Assembly (NCBI GenBank): GCA_910583695.1
Contig: CAJTZL010000023.1
Location: 1 to 39,962 of the forward strand
Reading direction: 5' to 3'
From: an uncultured Oscillibacter sp.
GTDB lineage: Bacteria; Bacillota; Clostridia; Oscillospirales; Oscillospiraceae
Length of the DNA stretch: 39,962 nt
Shown: positions 32,013 to 39,962 of the stretch, piece by piece
Layout of the letters: the number at the start of each line of letters is the position of its first letter
Position numbering within the stretch: the first letter of the stretch is position 1
Translations under genes and position numbers: made by a program
Notes under the pieces: model-generated
What the model saw: only the letters and a program-made list of their open reading frames with translations
Database searches by the model: none
Told to the model about the DNA's origin: nothing

Positions 32013-32999
32013 ATGGAACAGGAAAGACCGCTGATCAGCGTGATCGTGCCGGTGTACAACGTGGGAAGCTGTCTGGAGCCCTGCCTGGATTCCCTGCTGG
32101 CCCAGACGTATCCGAAGGTTGAAGTTGTCCTTGTGGACGACGCCTCCACCGACGAAAGCGGCCGCCGCTGTGACGCCTATGAAGCCCGGGATAGCCGGGT
32201 GCGGGCCTTCCACTTCCCGGAAAACCGGGGGCCCTCCGCCGCACGGAATGAGGGAATCCGCCGGGCGCGGGGGGCGTATCTCTCCTTTGTGGATTCCGAC
32301 GACCGGGTGGAGCCGGACTTGCTGGAAAAGCTATATGAGAGCCTGACGGAGGCGGGAGCGGAGGTCAGCGCCTGCGGGGCGGACGGCATTGATTTGAAAA
32401 GCGGCCCCGCCGCCGTCTATTCCCGGGAGGAGGCGGTCCGCTGTCTGGCCCGGGGCTTTCCCTTCAACCATGTGCCCTGGGGAAAGCTCTACCGTGCGGA
32501 GCTGCTGGCGCGGTGCCCCTTTGAGGAGACCATCTTTTACAGCGAGGACCTGCTGTTCCTCTACGGGGTTCTCAAGCGGGCCCGGCGGACAGCCTACCGG
32601 CCGGAGGTTCTGTATCACTATACCTGCCGGGAGGGCAGTCAGGTGCAAAGCGGCATGAATCCGCGGAAGTGCACGGCCCTTTCCGCCCAGGACGCCGTCT
32701 GCAAAGATGCCGCCGTGCGCTTCCCGGAGGCGGCGGAGGACTTCCGCCGTCTGGCCCTGGAGGCGGACCGGAGCATGGCGATGCTGGCGGTGAAAAACGG
32801 CTGTGAAGGCGGGAAGACCTTTTCGTACCTGAAACGCCTTCAGGCGAATGTCCGGCGGCATTTCAGCCGGAGGGCCCTGGCCCTCTGCCCCAGCAGAAAG
32901 GACGCGGTTTCCATAGTTCTGCTGTATGTCAGTGCGGCGGCCTTCTGGGCGGCCGCCGCGGTTTACACACGCTTGAAGGGCGGGAGAGGAGCGCGGTGA
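32013..32999 (+). CDS. GT2-family glycosyltransferase (first of a tandem pair)
   Basis: A 328-residue GT-A enzyme. It has the N-terminal ISVIVPVYNVGSCLEPCLDS, VVLVDDASTDESG for nucleotide binding, ENRGPSAARNEGIRRARG, and FVDSDDRVEPD where the DxD binds the metal-nucleotide sugar. After residue about 230 comes a helical tail ending in a hydrophobic segment (VLLYVSAAAFWAAAAVY) that may touch the membrane. It is closely related to the next gene over its whole length. The ATG at 32013 has a modest AGGCAGG; an in-frame GTG at 32004 is possible. Confidence 0.92.
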   Translation: MEQERPLISVIVPVYNVGSCLEPCLDSLLAQTYPKVEVVLVDDASTDESGRRCDAYEARDSRVRAFHFPENRGPSAARNEGIRRARGAYLSFVDSDDRVEPDLLEKLYESLTEAGAEVSACGADGIDLKSGPAAVYSREEAVRCLARGFPFNHVPWGKLYRAELLARCPFEETIFYSEDLLFLYGVLKRARRTAYRPEVLYHYTCREGSQVQSGMNPRKCTALSAQDAVCKDAAVRFPEAAEDFRRLALEADRSMAMLAVKNGCEGGKTFSYLKRLQANVRRHFSRRALALCPSRKDAVSIVLLYVSAAAFWAAAAVYTRLKGGRGAR

Positions 33000-33988
33000 T
33001 GAAACGGGAGAGACCGAAAATCAGCGTAATCGTGCCCGTATACAACGTGGAGGCATATGTGGAGAAATGTCTGGCCTCCCTGGCGGGACAAACCTACCCC
33101 TGCATGGAGGTCATCCTGGTGGATGACGCCTCCACCGATGGCGGGGGCCGAATCTGCGACGGCTGGACGGCCCGGGACGGGCGCTTCCAGGTTCTGCACC
33201 TTTCGGAGAACCGGGGACTTTCCACCGCCCGAAACGAGGGCGTCCGCCGGGCGTCGGGGGCGTATATCGCCTTTGTGGATTCGGACGACTACGTGGAGCC
33301 CGGTCTGCTGGAGGCCCTGTACGGCGCGCTGACGGAAAACAGCGCGGATGTCGGCGTCTGCGGGGATGTCGGGCTGAACCTGAACCCTGCTCCCGCCCAA
33401 GTCTTGTCGGCAGAGGAGGCGGCCCGCTGTCTGGCGCGGCGCGCGCCCTTCCTCTGGACGGCGTGGGGAAAGCTCTTCCCGGCAGAGCTGGTGAGGCAGA
33501 TTCCCTTTGATCCAAAGGCCCTTTGCTGTGAGGACCTCCTGTTTTTCTATCAGGTTTTGAAGCGGGCCGGACGCATCGCCTATGTGCCGGACCCGCTTTA
33601 CCACTATGTATACCGGGCGGGGAGCCTCATCAACCATGGCGTGACGGAGAGGCGCTGTACGGTACTCTCCGTCCTGGACCGGATCTGTGCGGATGCCGCC
33701 GTCCATTTTCCGGAGGCGGAGGACTGCTTCCGGCAGGTGGCGCTGGACACCGCCGCCCGTCTGGCCATGCAGGCCGTGGAGGACGGCGCGGAGGGAGACG
33801 TCCGGGACTATCTCCGGCGGTTTCGGGAGCACACGTGCCGCCATTTCAGCCGGAGGGCCTTGGCCCTCAGCCCGGAGCCGAAGAGCGCCGTGGCGGAGCT
33901 GGCCCTCTGGGCCGGGGCGCCGGTTTTTGAAGCGCTGGCCTCCGCCTGCCGGCGGATCAAGCCCAGGAGAACAAACGGGACGGAGTGA
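32999..33988 (+). CDS. GT2-family glycosyltransferase (second of a tandem pair)
   Basis: A 329-residue paralogue of the preceding enzyme: KISVIVPVYNVEAYVEKCLA, VILVDDASTDGGG, ENRGLSTARNEGVRRASG, FVDSDDYVEP. Similarity continues into the C-terminal tail, where both have RHFSRRALAL and the DNA around it is almost identical, which points to a local duplication. The ATG at 32999 follows GAGAGGAG and shares a base with the previous stop; GTG 32996 is an alternative. It would add a different sugar, or the same sugar at another position. Confidence 0.92.
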   Translation: MKRERPKISVIVPVYNVEAYVEKCLASLAGQTYPCMEVILVDDASTDGGGRICDGWTARDGRFQVLHLSENRGLSTARNEGVRRASGAYIAFVDSDDYVEPGLLEALYGALTENSADVGVCGDVGLNLNPAPAQVLSAEEAARCLARRAPFLWTAWGKLFPAELVRQIPFDPKALCCEDLLFFYQVLKRAGRIAYVPDPLYHYVYRAGSLINHGVTERRCTVLSVLDRICADAAVHFPEAEDCFRQVALDTAARLAMQAVEDGAEGDVRDYLRRFREHTCRHFSRRALALSPEPKSAVAELALWAGAPVFEALASACRRIKPRRTNGTE

Positions 33989-33997
33989 CGGGAGCCG

Positions 33998-35518
33998 ATG
34001 GACAGAGCGGAGCCGATGAAGAAGAATTTAAAATTCGTCATAGCCGGCGAGCTTCTGCTGGCCGTGTTGAAATTCCTGTCCCGCCGGGTGTTTGTCCTCC
34101 TGCTGGGAAAGGAATATTTGGGCCTCAACGGGCTCTTTACCGACGTTTTGTCCATGCTCTCTCTGGCGGAGCTGGGGTTCAGCGTCTCCATTACCTACAG
34201 CCTATACCGTCCCGTGGCCAAAGGGGATACGGAGCTGATCAAATCCCTCATCCGGCTGTACCGCCGGGTTTACCGGACGGTGGGGCTGGTGGTTCTGGGG
34301 CTGGGATTGATGCTGACCCCGTTTCTGAGCTTCTTCGTGAAGGAGATGCCGAAGGACATTCCCAACATTCCCCTTATCTATCTGTTGAATCTGGCCAATT
34401 CCGGCATTTCCTATTTTTTTGCCTATAAGTCCACCCTGCTCTTTGTGCACCAGAAGAAGTATGTGGAAACGGCTGTTCGAGCCGTGGTGTCCCTGGCGGC
34501 CACTGCGGCCCAGATCGGGGTGCTTCTGCTGACCGGGAATTACCTGTATTACCTGTTCCTTGCCATCGGAGCCACGGTGGTGCAGAATGCCGCCGTCTCC
34601 CAAAAGGCGGACCGGATGTTTCCCTACCTGCGGGAGAAGGACATCCAACCCCTGCCGAAGGAAATCCTGGAGGAAATTCGCCGTAATGTCCGGGCCATGC
34701 TCCTGCACCGCATCGGGGCCGTGGCGGTGTTCAACACGGACAACCTGCTGATCTCCAAGTTTGTGGGCGTGGCGGCAGCCGGGCTGTATTCCAACTACAT
34801 GATGATACGGAGCTTTCTGAACATCATGATCAGCGCGCTGTTCGATGCCATCACGCCCGCCCTGGGGAACCTGACTGCGACGGAGACGGAGGAGGGCAGG
34901 CAGGGGGCCTTCCGCTGTCTGAATTTTTTCTCCGCGTGGCTGTTCGGGTGGATGAGCATTTGCCTGTTCTGCCTCTATGACCCCTTCATTGACCTCTGGC
35001 TGGGGGAGGGCTACCTGCTGTCCAAGCCGGCGGTGCTGCTGATTGTCTTGAACTTTTACGTCGGCAGCATGCGCATCCCGGTGAATAACACGAAAAGCGT
35101 CCTGGGCCTGTTCTGGGATGACCGCTACAAGTCGGTTGTGGAGGCGCTTTTCAATCTGGCGGTTTCCGTGGCCTTGGCGCAGCGCTGGGGCGTTGAGGGT
35201 ATTATGGCCGGGACGCTGGTCAGCACCCTGGCGTTTCCCTTCTGGTGCGAGCCGCTGGTCCTGTACGGCCGGGGACTGCACATGCCGGCTGGGGAGTACT
35301 TCAAGGCCTATGGGATGCGCTTGGCGGTTACTGGAGCCGCCGGGGCGTTGACGTGGCTGCTGTGCGGTATGATGGGCAGCGGCCCTGCCGGGTTCCTGGG
35401 AAAAGGGCTCTGCTGTGCGGCGGCACCGAATCTGGTTTACTTTGCCGTATACCGGAGAACGGAGGAATTTCGGTGCCTGAAGGAGATGACAGGAAGACGG
35501 ATGCAAAGGGCGCGTTAG
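33998..35518 (+). CDS. polysaccharide flippase (Wzx-like, MOP superfamily)
   Basis: A 506-residue integral membrane protein with about twelve to fourteen helices, the size and layout of Wzx/RfbX translocases. Recognisable parts are FLSRRVFVLLLGKEYLGLNGLF near the N-terminus, a loop FNTDNLLISKFVGVAAAGLYSN (a common Wzx feature), and PVNNTKSVLGLFWDDRYKS. It would flip lipid-linked repeat units across the membrane for the Wzy-like polymerase. A GGAGCCGATG sequence occurs twice, so starts at 33998 and 34016 are both possible. It is the last gene of the EPS operon. Confidence 0.92.
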   Translation: MDRAEPMKKNLKFVIAGELLLAVLKFLSRRVFVLLLGKEYLGLNGLFTDVLSMLSLAELGFSVSITYSLYRPVAKGDTELIKSLIRLYRRVYRTVGLVVLGLGLMLTPFLSFFVKEMPKDIPNIPLIYLLNLANSGISYFFAYKSTLLFVHQKKYVETAVRAVVSLAATAAQIGVLLLTGNYLYYLFLAIGATVVQNAAVSQKADRMFPYLREKDIQPLPKEILEEIRRNVRAMLLHRIGAVAVFNTDNLLISKFVGVAAAGLYSNYMMIRSFLNIMISALFDAITPALGNLTATETEEGRQGAFRCLNFFSAWLFGWMSICLFCLYDPFIDLWLGEGYLLSKPAVLLIVLNFYVGSMRIPVNNTKSVLGLFWDDRYKSVVEALFNLAVSVALAQRWGVEGIMAGTLVSTLAFPFWCEPLVLYGRGLHMPAGEYFKAYGMRLAVTGAAGALTWLLCGMMGSGPAGFLGKGLCCAAAPNLVYFAVYRRTEEFRCLKEMTGRRMQRAR

Positions 35519-35654
35519 GGGCTGCGCAGACGGGAGTGGGCCTCCTGATTGGAGTGAAATTGCCGGCCTTGTGAAGCCAGGACCGGCGCTTGCGCTTTCG
35601 GACCGTGCGGCGGCGGCTTGTCAAAAAAGTGCGGCCTGAGCGCAATCGGAAAGG

Positions 35655-35689
35655 AACAGCGGCATGGAGCATCGCTCCATGCCGCTGTT
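35655..35689. terminator. strong hairpin ending the EPS operon and facing tauE
   Basis: A perfect 16-bp stem AACAGCGGCATGGAGC/GCTCCATGCCGCTGTT with loop ATC, with a short T-tail on the plus side. It lies in a 305-base gap (35519-35823) between convergent genes. The rest of that gap has a weaker GCCGG/CCGGC stem near 35562-35588 and no credible gene. Confidence 0.7.
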
Positions 35690-35823
35690 TGCAGGTATGT
35701 AATATCTTCTGCGCGGACTTTGAAACCGGTTCCGGAATTGAGACAGACGAGAAGACCCCTTGAGACAGCGGAGACGGCCGCGATATGGAGTGCAGTTCCG
35801 GCATTCCAAATCCCTGCCCGCAT

Positions 35824-36609
35824 CTACCGGCCCGCGTAGCGCCAGGTATTGAACAGGCTGATGCAGATGATAACCGCCATCAGCCCAATGAACAGCCGCT
35901 CCACCGATTGGTTCGCCATTTTGCGGTTCAGCTTCCGGCCGATGATTCCGCCGCCGATGCCCCCCGCCGCCATCAGTACCAGCACGGGCGGGCGGAACGG
36001 CGGGACCGCGCCGGTACAGAGCGTGGCAAGCAGACTGCACATCTGGCTGAACAGGATGATATACAGGCTGTTGGCGGCGGCGGTCTTGGTGTCCATGCTG
36101 AAGAAGTAGTACAGCACCACCAGATTGATGGGCCCGCCGCCGATGCCCAAAAAGCTGGACATCGCCCCCAGCGCCAGCCCGATGACAACGCAGGCAGCAA
36201 AATTTTGAACGCGGCGGGTGGGAATGCGGGACTTGTTGAGCGTATACAGCAGCGTCCCCGCAGTCACTGCGGCCAGACAGGCGGCCTGAACCGCCCCCAC
36301 CGTATCCGGAGAGCCGGACAGCTCCCGCACGGCGGCAAACAGCTGGTTTCCCGCCAGTCCGCCCGCCGCCGCGCCGAGGGCCAGCGGCGTCCCCACGTTC
36401 AAGGAAACGCTGTGCTCGTTTGCCAGGAGGGACTTTCCCACCGAATAGCAGCTCATGGACAGCACCGTACAGCCCGACAGGAAGCTGATGGCAGTTACCG
36501 TCTCCAGATGGAGCAGGTCCAGCACCGGCTTGATGATCACGCCGCCGCCGATGCCGCAGATTGCCCCCGCGGCGCTGGCCGTCAGGGCCACAAGAAAAAA
36601 GATCAGCAT
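35824..36609 (-). CDS. TauE/SafE-family anion (sulfite/organosulfur) exporter
   Basis: A 261-residue membrane protein with about eight helices and the two-fold repeat of the TauE/SafE family: GAICGIGGGVIIKPVLDLL in the first half and SFLGIGGGPINLVVLYYF in the second, each with the conserved GIGGG motif. Family members export sulfite, sulfoacetate or related anions, though many are uncharacterised. The ATG at 36609 follows GAGGAAG. It sits downstream of the sulfatase maturase, so removal of a sulfur product of sulfate-ester use is a reasonable reading. A 13-codon ORF directly precedes it. Confidence 0.9.
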   Translation of the reverse strand: MLIFFLVALTASAAGAICGIGGGVIIKPVLDLLHLETVTAISFLSGCTVLSMSCYSVGKSLLANEHSVSLNVGTPLALGAAAGGLAGNQLFAAVRELSGSPDTVGAVQAACLAAVTAGTLLYTLNKSRIPTRRVQNFAACVVIGLALGAMSSFLGIGGGPINLVVLYYFFSMDTKTAAANSLYIILFSQMCSLLATLCTGAVPPFRPPVLVLMAAGGIGGGIIGRKLNRKMANQSVERLFIGLMAVIICISLFNTWRYAGR

Positions 36610-36622
36610 GACAGTTGCTTCC

Positions 36623-36664
36623 TCACAGCTCAATGTAGGTCTCCGGGTCCTTGCGGATTGCCAT
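36623..36664 (-). CDS. possible 13-residue leader peptide before tauE
   Basis: A short frame reads MAIRKDPETYIEL and stop, with AAGGAGG five bases before its ATG, better than the ribosome site of the gene downstream. Its TGA merges with the GAGGAAG of the exporter gene, so coupling is possible. Without a stop the same frame extends upstream with plausible residues (IRPVFPCGAEPASKEAA), so it could instead be the tail of a decayed gene. The rest of 36610-36865 shows nothing I can name. Confidence 0.3.
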   Translation of the reverse strand: MAIRKDPETYIEL

Positions 36665-36865
36665 GGCGGCCTCCTTGGAAGCGGGTTCGGCTCCACAAGG
36701 AAAAACCGGGCGAATCACGCCGCAGGGGTTCCGCCTTGGAAACACACCCCCATGGCGGCGCGGGGGGCCGGAGGGCCTCCACGCATACCTGCGCGCCGTC
36801 CGAGGACAAAGCCGCCGGGAAACCCCTTTGTCACGGGCCCCACCGGATACAGCCTCTCCGCCGCT

Positions 36866-37990
36866 TCACGGAGCCTGGATGCGGTGCAGCAGGAGCCGTG
36901 CCCGGCCCAGCCGGGGAAGGGCATAGGCGAAGAACCCGGCGTAGGCCTCGCAATAATAGCTGCATCCCAACTGCTCGCCCTCAAGCACCCGGTCCCGCCG
37001 GCATCCGTTCCGGCACAGGGGATACCACCGGCAGCGGCCGCACTTTTCCGGTATGCGCCGGGAGGCTTCCACAAAGCCCAGCGCCTCCCTGGCCCTATCC
37101 AGGTCCTCCCAGGCGTCGTCCCGGATATTCCCAAGGCGGTATGTGTCCAGCCCGTAGAAATCACAGGGGTAGACGCTGCCGTCCGCCTCCACCAGATACT
37201 GCAAGCCACAGCACCCCCGCATGGAGCACTGCTCCGGAGCATGTCCCTCCAGCATCCAGAGGAGGTTGTCAAAATAGCGGACGGACCAGTAGCGGCCCTG
37301 TTCCAGCTCCCGGTACCACAGGTCAAACAGCGTTTTCAAAAACTCCTCATACCGGGCCGGAGAAAGGGAGTATTCCCGGCCGCCCCGCTCCTCTTCCAAG
37401 GGGTCCAGGCAGGGAATGTACTGCTGGAACCGGAAGCCCTGCCTGCACAGGCTGGAAAAAACGCTCTGGACGTGCCGGGCCAGATAGCCGGTCACTACGG
37501 TCAGGACATTGTACTCCACGCCGGCCTGTTCCAGCCGGCGGGCCGCCTGCCGCACCCGGTCATAGGTTCCCTTTCCCGCTCCGTCCAAACGGAAACGGTC
37601 GTGGCACTCCCGGCTGCCGTCCAGGGACAGGCCCGCCAGAAAGCGGTTCTCTTTGAAAAAGCGGCACCACTCCTGGTCCAGCAGGGTTCCGTTGGTCTGG
37701 ATGGCGTAATGGACTGCCAGATTGGGCGGGGCGGTTTTTTTTACATGGGCAACAAAATCCCGGAAGAAATCCAGTCCCGCCAGGGTGGGCTCCCCTCCCT
37801 GAAACAGGAATGTGACCGACCCTTCGGCCGCCTCGGCCGCCTTTTCTATCAGCGCATGGCTCACCGTCTCCGGCATCCGGCCGTAATTGGGAATTGTGCG
37901 GGCCTTTGCCTCGTCGGCATAAAAGCAATAGGCGCAGCGCAGGTTGCATCCGCTGGAAGCGGGCTTGAGTAAAATGCTCAGGGGCGGCAT
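36866..37990 (-). CDS. anaerobic sulfatase-maturating enzyme (radical SAM/SPASM)
   Basis: A 374-residue radical SAM enzyme that converts the active-site Cys or Ser of sulfatases to formylglycine without oxygen. The SAM cluster is bound by Cys15, Cys19 and Cys22 in GCNLRCAYCFYADE. FQGGEPTLAG and YAIQTNGTLLD are typical of the barrel. The SPASM half carries cysteines at 255, 261, 276, 317, 320, 326, 330 and 347, with Asp277 following Cys276 in YPCDFYG, the position proposed as catalytic base in the Clostridium perfringens enzyme. The ATG follows AAGGAGGG. A sulfatase two genes upstream in the same operon is the obvious client. Confidence 0.95.
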   Translation of the reverse strand: MPPLSILLKPASSGCNLRCAYCFYADEAKARTIPNYGRMPETVSHALIEKAAEAAEGSVTFLFQGGEPTLAGLDFFRDFVAHVKKTAPPNLAVHYAIQTNGTLLDQEWCRFFKENRFLAGLSLDGSRECHDRFRLDGAGKGTYDRVRQAARRLEQAGVEYNVLTVVTGYLARHVQSVFSSLCRQGFRFQQYIPCLDPLEEERGGREYSLSPARYEEFLKTLFDLWYRELEQGRYWSVRYFDNLLWMLEGHAPEQCSMRGCCGLQYLVEADGSVYPCDFYGLDTYRLGNIRDDAWEDLDRAREALGFVEASRRIPEKCGRCRWYPLCRNGCRRDRVLEGEQLGCSYYCEAYAGFFAYALPRLGRARLLLHRIQAP

Positions 37991-38027
37991 GGCGGCGCCC
38001 TCCTTTCCCTTGAAAGCGGCACGCCGC

Positions 38028-39134
38028 TTACTTGGCCTCTCTTGCGGGCCCTACCGTCCTTCCCAGGTAAATCTCCGGCGGCAGAACATAGGTATAGCCC
38101 TTATCGTCGCAGTCCCGGTTTCGGATCATGCGCATCAGCCGGGCCGCCACCTCCTGGCCGATGCGGTAGCCCTGATGGACGGAGCAGGTGACGCCCTCTG
38201 CCTCCCAGTCGTCGCTGGAGTAGTCGAAGCACACCAGGGAGCAGTCCTCCGGCACCCGCTTCCCCTGCTGCTCCAGCACCTGCCGGGTCAGTTGAAAGAT
38301 CATGTAGTTGCAGCAGACCACCGCCGTATAGCGGGGCAGGCGCTTCAGGAACCGCCCGATGGAATGGGCGTCGTAGGCCTCGCTGGAGGCGCACCATTTG
38401 ACGTAGTCATCCTGGTATTCCACCCCGTTTTTCTGGAGGGTGGCCGTCATTCCTTGAAATTTCTCAATGCTCTGATAATTGTCGGAGAGGAAGATCCCGG
38501 CGATATGACGGTGCCCCTGCCGGATCAAAAGGCTGATCAGCTCTTCGGCGCAGCGAAGGTCGTTGACCACCACCCGGGGACATTTCAGGTTCTTATAATA
38601 GTTGTTGTAGAAAATGACGGGAATCCGCTTTTGGTAGATTTTCTGATAGTAGTCCAGGTTGGGGTTCAGCAAGCTGGCCTTCACGCCGTCCACAATGAAG
38701 CCCTGAAAGCCCTGGTTTACCACGGCCTGGAGGCAGCGGCGCTCGTTGGCAAACTTGTTGTCGGTAAGGAAGGTGCGCAAATCCACCTGGTCCGGGGGCA
38801 GGATGCTTCGGATGCCGTCCATCAAACTGGAGTTGGCGTTCCCGTCCTGGCCCTGGAGGATCAGCCCGATCTTGGTCCTTCCCTCGCTGCCCCCCAGCTC
38901 CCAGGACAGGGCCTCCTCTTTATTGATGTAGGTTCCGCTTCCCTTCACCCGGAGAAGAAGCCCCTCCTCCGTCAGCCGGCTCAGGGCCCGGCGCACGGTT
39001 TCCCGGCTGACGGAGAGTTTTCGGGTCAGAACCGTTTCCGACGGAATCTTCGTATTGCTGGAAAACTTGTTTTCCTCAATGTAGGCCCGCACCCAGCGGT
39101 AGACCATTTCCGATTTTCGGTCCAGTTCCTTCAT
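38028..39134 (-). CDS. GntR-HTH / LacI-sensor transcriptional regulator (AraR-like)
   Basis: A 368-residue regulator. Residues 1-72 form a GntR-type winged helix: VYRWVRAYIEENKF, KIPSETVLTRKLSVSRETVRRA and LLLRVKGSGTYI. Residues about 88-360 form a LacI/periplasmic-binding-like sensor (TKIGLILQG, VDGVKASLLNP, VVVNDLRCAEELISLLIRQG, GIFLSDNYQS, EDCSLVCFDYSSDDWE). This is the architecture of AraR and related sugar-responsive repressors. The ATG follows GGGAGGG. It lies between the sulfatase and the maturase, so it probably controls this locus in response to a sugar released from sulfated glycans. Confidence 0.92.
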   Translation of the reverse strand: MKELDRKSEMVYRWVRAYIEENKFSSNTKIPSETVLTRKLSVSRETVRRALSRLTEEGLLLRVKGSGTYINKEEALSWELGGSEGRTKIGLILQGQDGNANSSLMDGIRSILPPDQVDLRTFLTDNKFANERRCLQAVVNQGFQGFIVDGVKASLLNPNLDYYQKIYQKRIPVIFYNNYYKNLKCPRVVVNDLRCAEELISLLIRQGHRHIAGIFLSDNYQSIEKFQGMTATLQKNGVEYQDDYVKWCASSEAYDAHSIGRFLKRLPRYTAVVCCNYMIFQLTRQVLEQQGKRVPEDCSLVCFDYSSDDWEAEGVTCSVHQGYRIGQEVAARLMRMIRNRDCDDKGYTYVLPPEIYLGRTVGPAREAK

Positions 39135-39164
39135 AGAGCCCTCCCGAAAATCGCGCAGTCCTCC

Positions 39165-39962
39165 TCAGTCCGTAATGACGGGACGAGCCCCCTCCGCCCG
39201 CCAAATCCAGTCCAGCAGACGCTCCCGTAGCTCCGCCTTGACTTGGGCGTAAGCGGGATCGGCCACCACATTGTTCAGCTGGTGGGGGTCCTGTTCCATG
39301 TCGTAGAGGAAATCGTCCGCATAGCGGTCCGAGGCCGCCGCCGCGCCGCCGTTCACGCCGGGGGCATAGACGGAGTAGGTATAGCGGGCCGTGCGGATGC
39401 ACCGGCCCACCCGGCTCTCGGAAATCTGCGCGAAAATCTCATTGGGCCTATTATCCGCCTTTTTCTCCACAACGTCAAGGAGGTTTTCTCCAATCATGGC
39501 GTCTCCCACGTCCACGCCCGCCAGGGCCAGGATGGTCTTGGGCAGGCTGGCGGTGCTCACCAGCTCCTCCACCGCCCGGCCGCCCCGGTAGGGCCCGCCG
39601 GCAATGACCAGGGGCACATGGAGGCAGGCGTCGTGGCAGGACCGCTTGTAGTCGTCGTAGCCGTTGAGATGATCGTCCCGGTTCCGGGTGAGGAAGTGGG
39701 AGCCGTGGTCCGAGGCGAAGAGAATTACCGTATTCTCATACAGCCCCTTTTCCTTCAGCTTCGCCACCAGACGCCCCAGGTTCTCGTCCAGGCTGGCGCA
39801 CTGGCCCAGGTAATCCGGGTACTCCTCGGCGGCGTTGCCTCCCAGGGCCTTCAGGTCCTCGGGCAGAATGAAGTCCCGGAACCGCTCCTTGGAGCCCTCC
39901 GGCCCCTCGTAGTGCTTGCGGTCGTTCTGGTGGTGGGGCTCGATCTGGGAGATGGTCATGAA
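39165..39962 (-). CDS. sulfatase, C-terminal part (runs off the window)
   Basis: At least 265 residues of a type I sulfatase (alkaline phosphatase-like fold); the gene continues beyond the right edge, so the Cys/Ser maturation motif cannot be seen. Visible are HHQNDRKHYEGPEG, the GRLVAKLKEKGLYENTVILFASDHG segment whose Asp-His lie in the metal site, HVPLVIAGG, and the closing FLYDMEQDPHQLNNV pattern common to sulfatases. It ends 30 bases before the regulator gene and is likely to be the first known member of that operon. Substrates are not predictable from this part; sulfated mucin or glycosaminoglycan sugars are possible. Confidence 0.9.
   Translation of the reverse strand, partial: FMTISQIEPHHQNDRKHYEGPEGSKERFRDFILPEDLKALGGNAAEEYPDYLGQCASLDENLGRLVAKLKEKGLYENTVILFASDHGSHFLTRNRDDHLNGYDDYKRSCHDACLHVPLVIAGGPYRGGRAVEELVSTASLPKTILALAGVDVGDAMIGENLLDVVEKKADNRPNEIFAQISESRVGRCIRTARYTYSVYAPGVNGGAAAASDRYADDFLYDMEQDPHQLNNVVADPAYAQVKAELRERLLDWIWRAEGARPVITD

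Noticed and set aside
35515..35823. 102-residue open frame in the gap after the flippase
   Set aside because: It spans a strong terminator hairpin and has no motifs or ribosome site.
35785..37656. 623-residue plus-strand open frame across tauE and the maturase
   Set aside because: Crosses two convincing minus-strand genes and the gap between them; composition is Pro/Gly/Arg-rich as expected of a GC shadow.

Overview
The window looks like chromosome from a GC-rich anaerobic, spore-forming member of the Clostridia, most likely of the Oscillospiraceae (Flavonifractor/Lawsonibacter/Intestinimonas type). The grounds are strong AGGAGG ribosome sites, the sporulation pair spmA-spmB, an AbrB-type regulator with the Gram-positive N-terminal signature, a clostripain-family protease, an anaerobic sulfatase maturase and uniformly high GC3. 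The genus is inference. I see no tRNA, rRNA, CRISPR array, integrase or transposase gene.

Region 1 (1-6585) is a nine-gene histidine operon: hisC-hisB-hisH-X-hisA-hisF-Y-hisIE-hisK. X is a NimA-like flavin-binding protein and Y is a cysteine-rich unknown. It starts behind a 355-base hairpin-rich leader that includes three His codons followed by a stop, and ends at a bidirectional terminator. hisG and hisD are not in the window.

Region 2 (6586-17145) is mixed housekeeping and accessory genes: an AbrB/zinc-ribbon regulator, spmA-spmB, an unknown minus-strand gene, an unknown membrane protein paired with a Sel1-repeat protein, a membrane-anchored clostripain-like protease, an AraC regulator and an anchored GH25 muramidase. 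Several good sigma-A promoters and terminators separate these units. A 159-bp palindromic repeat (MITE-like) lies after spmB; a second copy lies in inverted orientation at 22865-23019.

Region 3 (17104-23547, minus strand) is a signalling operon: a single-domain response regulator, a hybrid histidine kinase with pseudo-receiver, receiver and Hpt, and a second hybrid kinase whose C-terminus is a DegV-type (fatty-acid-binding) domain. Its promoter lies just upstream of the second MITE, so the repeat is in the 5' UTR. Upstream is a roughly 310-nt minus-strand unit with its own promoter and terminator and no convincing ORF, a candidate small RNA.

Region 4 (23584-35689, plus strand) is a complete Wzy-type exopolysaccharide locus: initiating sugar-phosphate transferase, metallophosphoesterase, two tandem chain-length (PCP/Wzz-like) proteins of which the second carries a degenerate GGDEF domain (GAGQY instead of GGDEF), Wzy-like polymerase, an Alg14/Alg13-like glycosyltransferase pair, one GT4 and two duplicated GT2 enzymes, and a Wzx flippase. 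No tyrosine kinase of the usual Gram-positive Wzd/Wze type is present.

Region 5 (35824-39962, minus strand) is a sulfatase locus: the C-terminal part of a sulfatase running off the right edge, a GntR-HTH/LacI-sensor regulator, an anaerobic sulfatase maturase and a TauE/SafE anion exporter. It is a plausible route for desulfating host or dietary sulfated glycans and disposing of the sulfur product.

The two strongest candidates for something undescribed are the kinase-receiver-DegV fusion next to a candidate sRNA and a polysaccharide locus, and the Wzz-like protein ending in a dead GGDEF domain. Together they suggest lipid- and possibly nucleotide-sensing control of exopolysaccharide; that link is inference from proximity.
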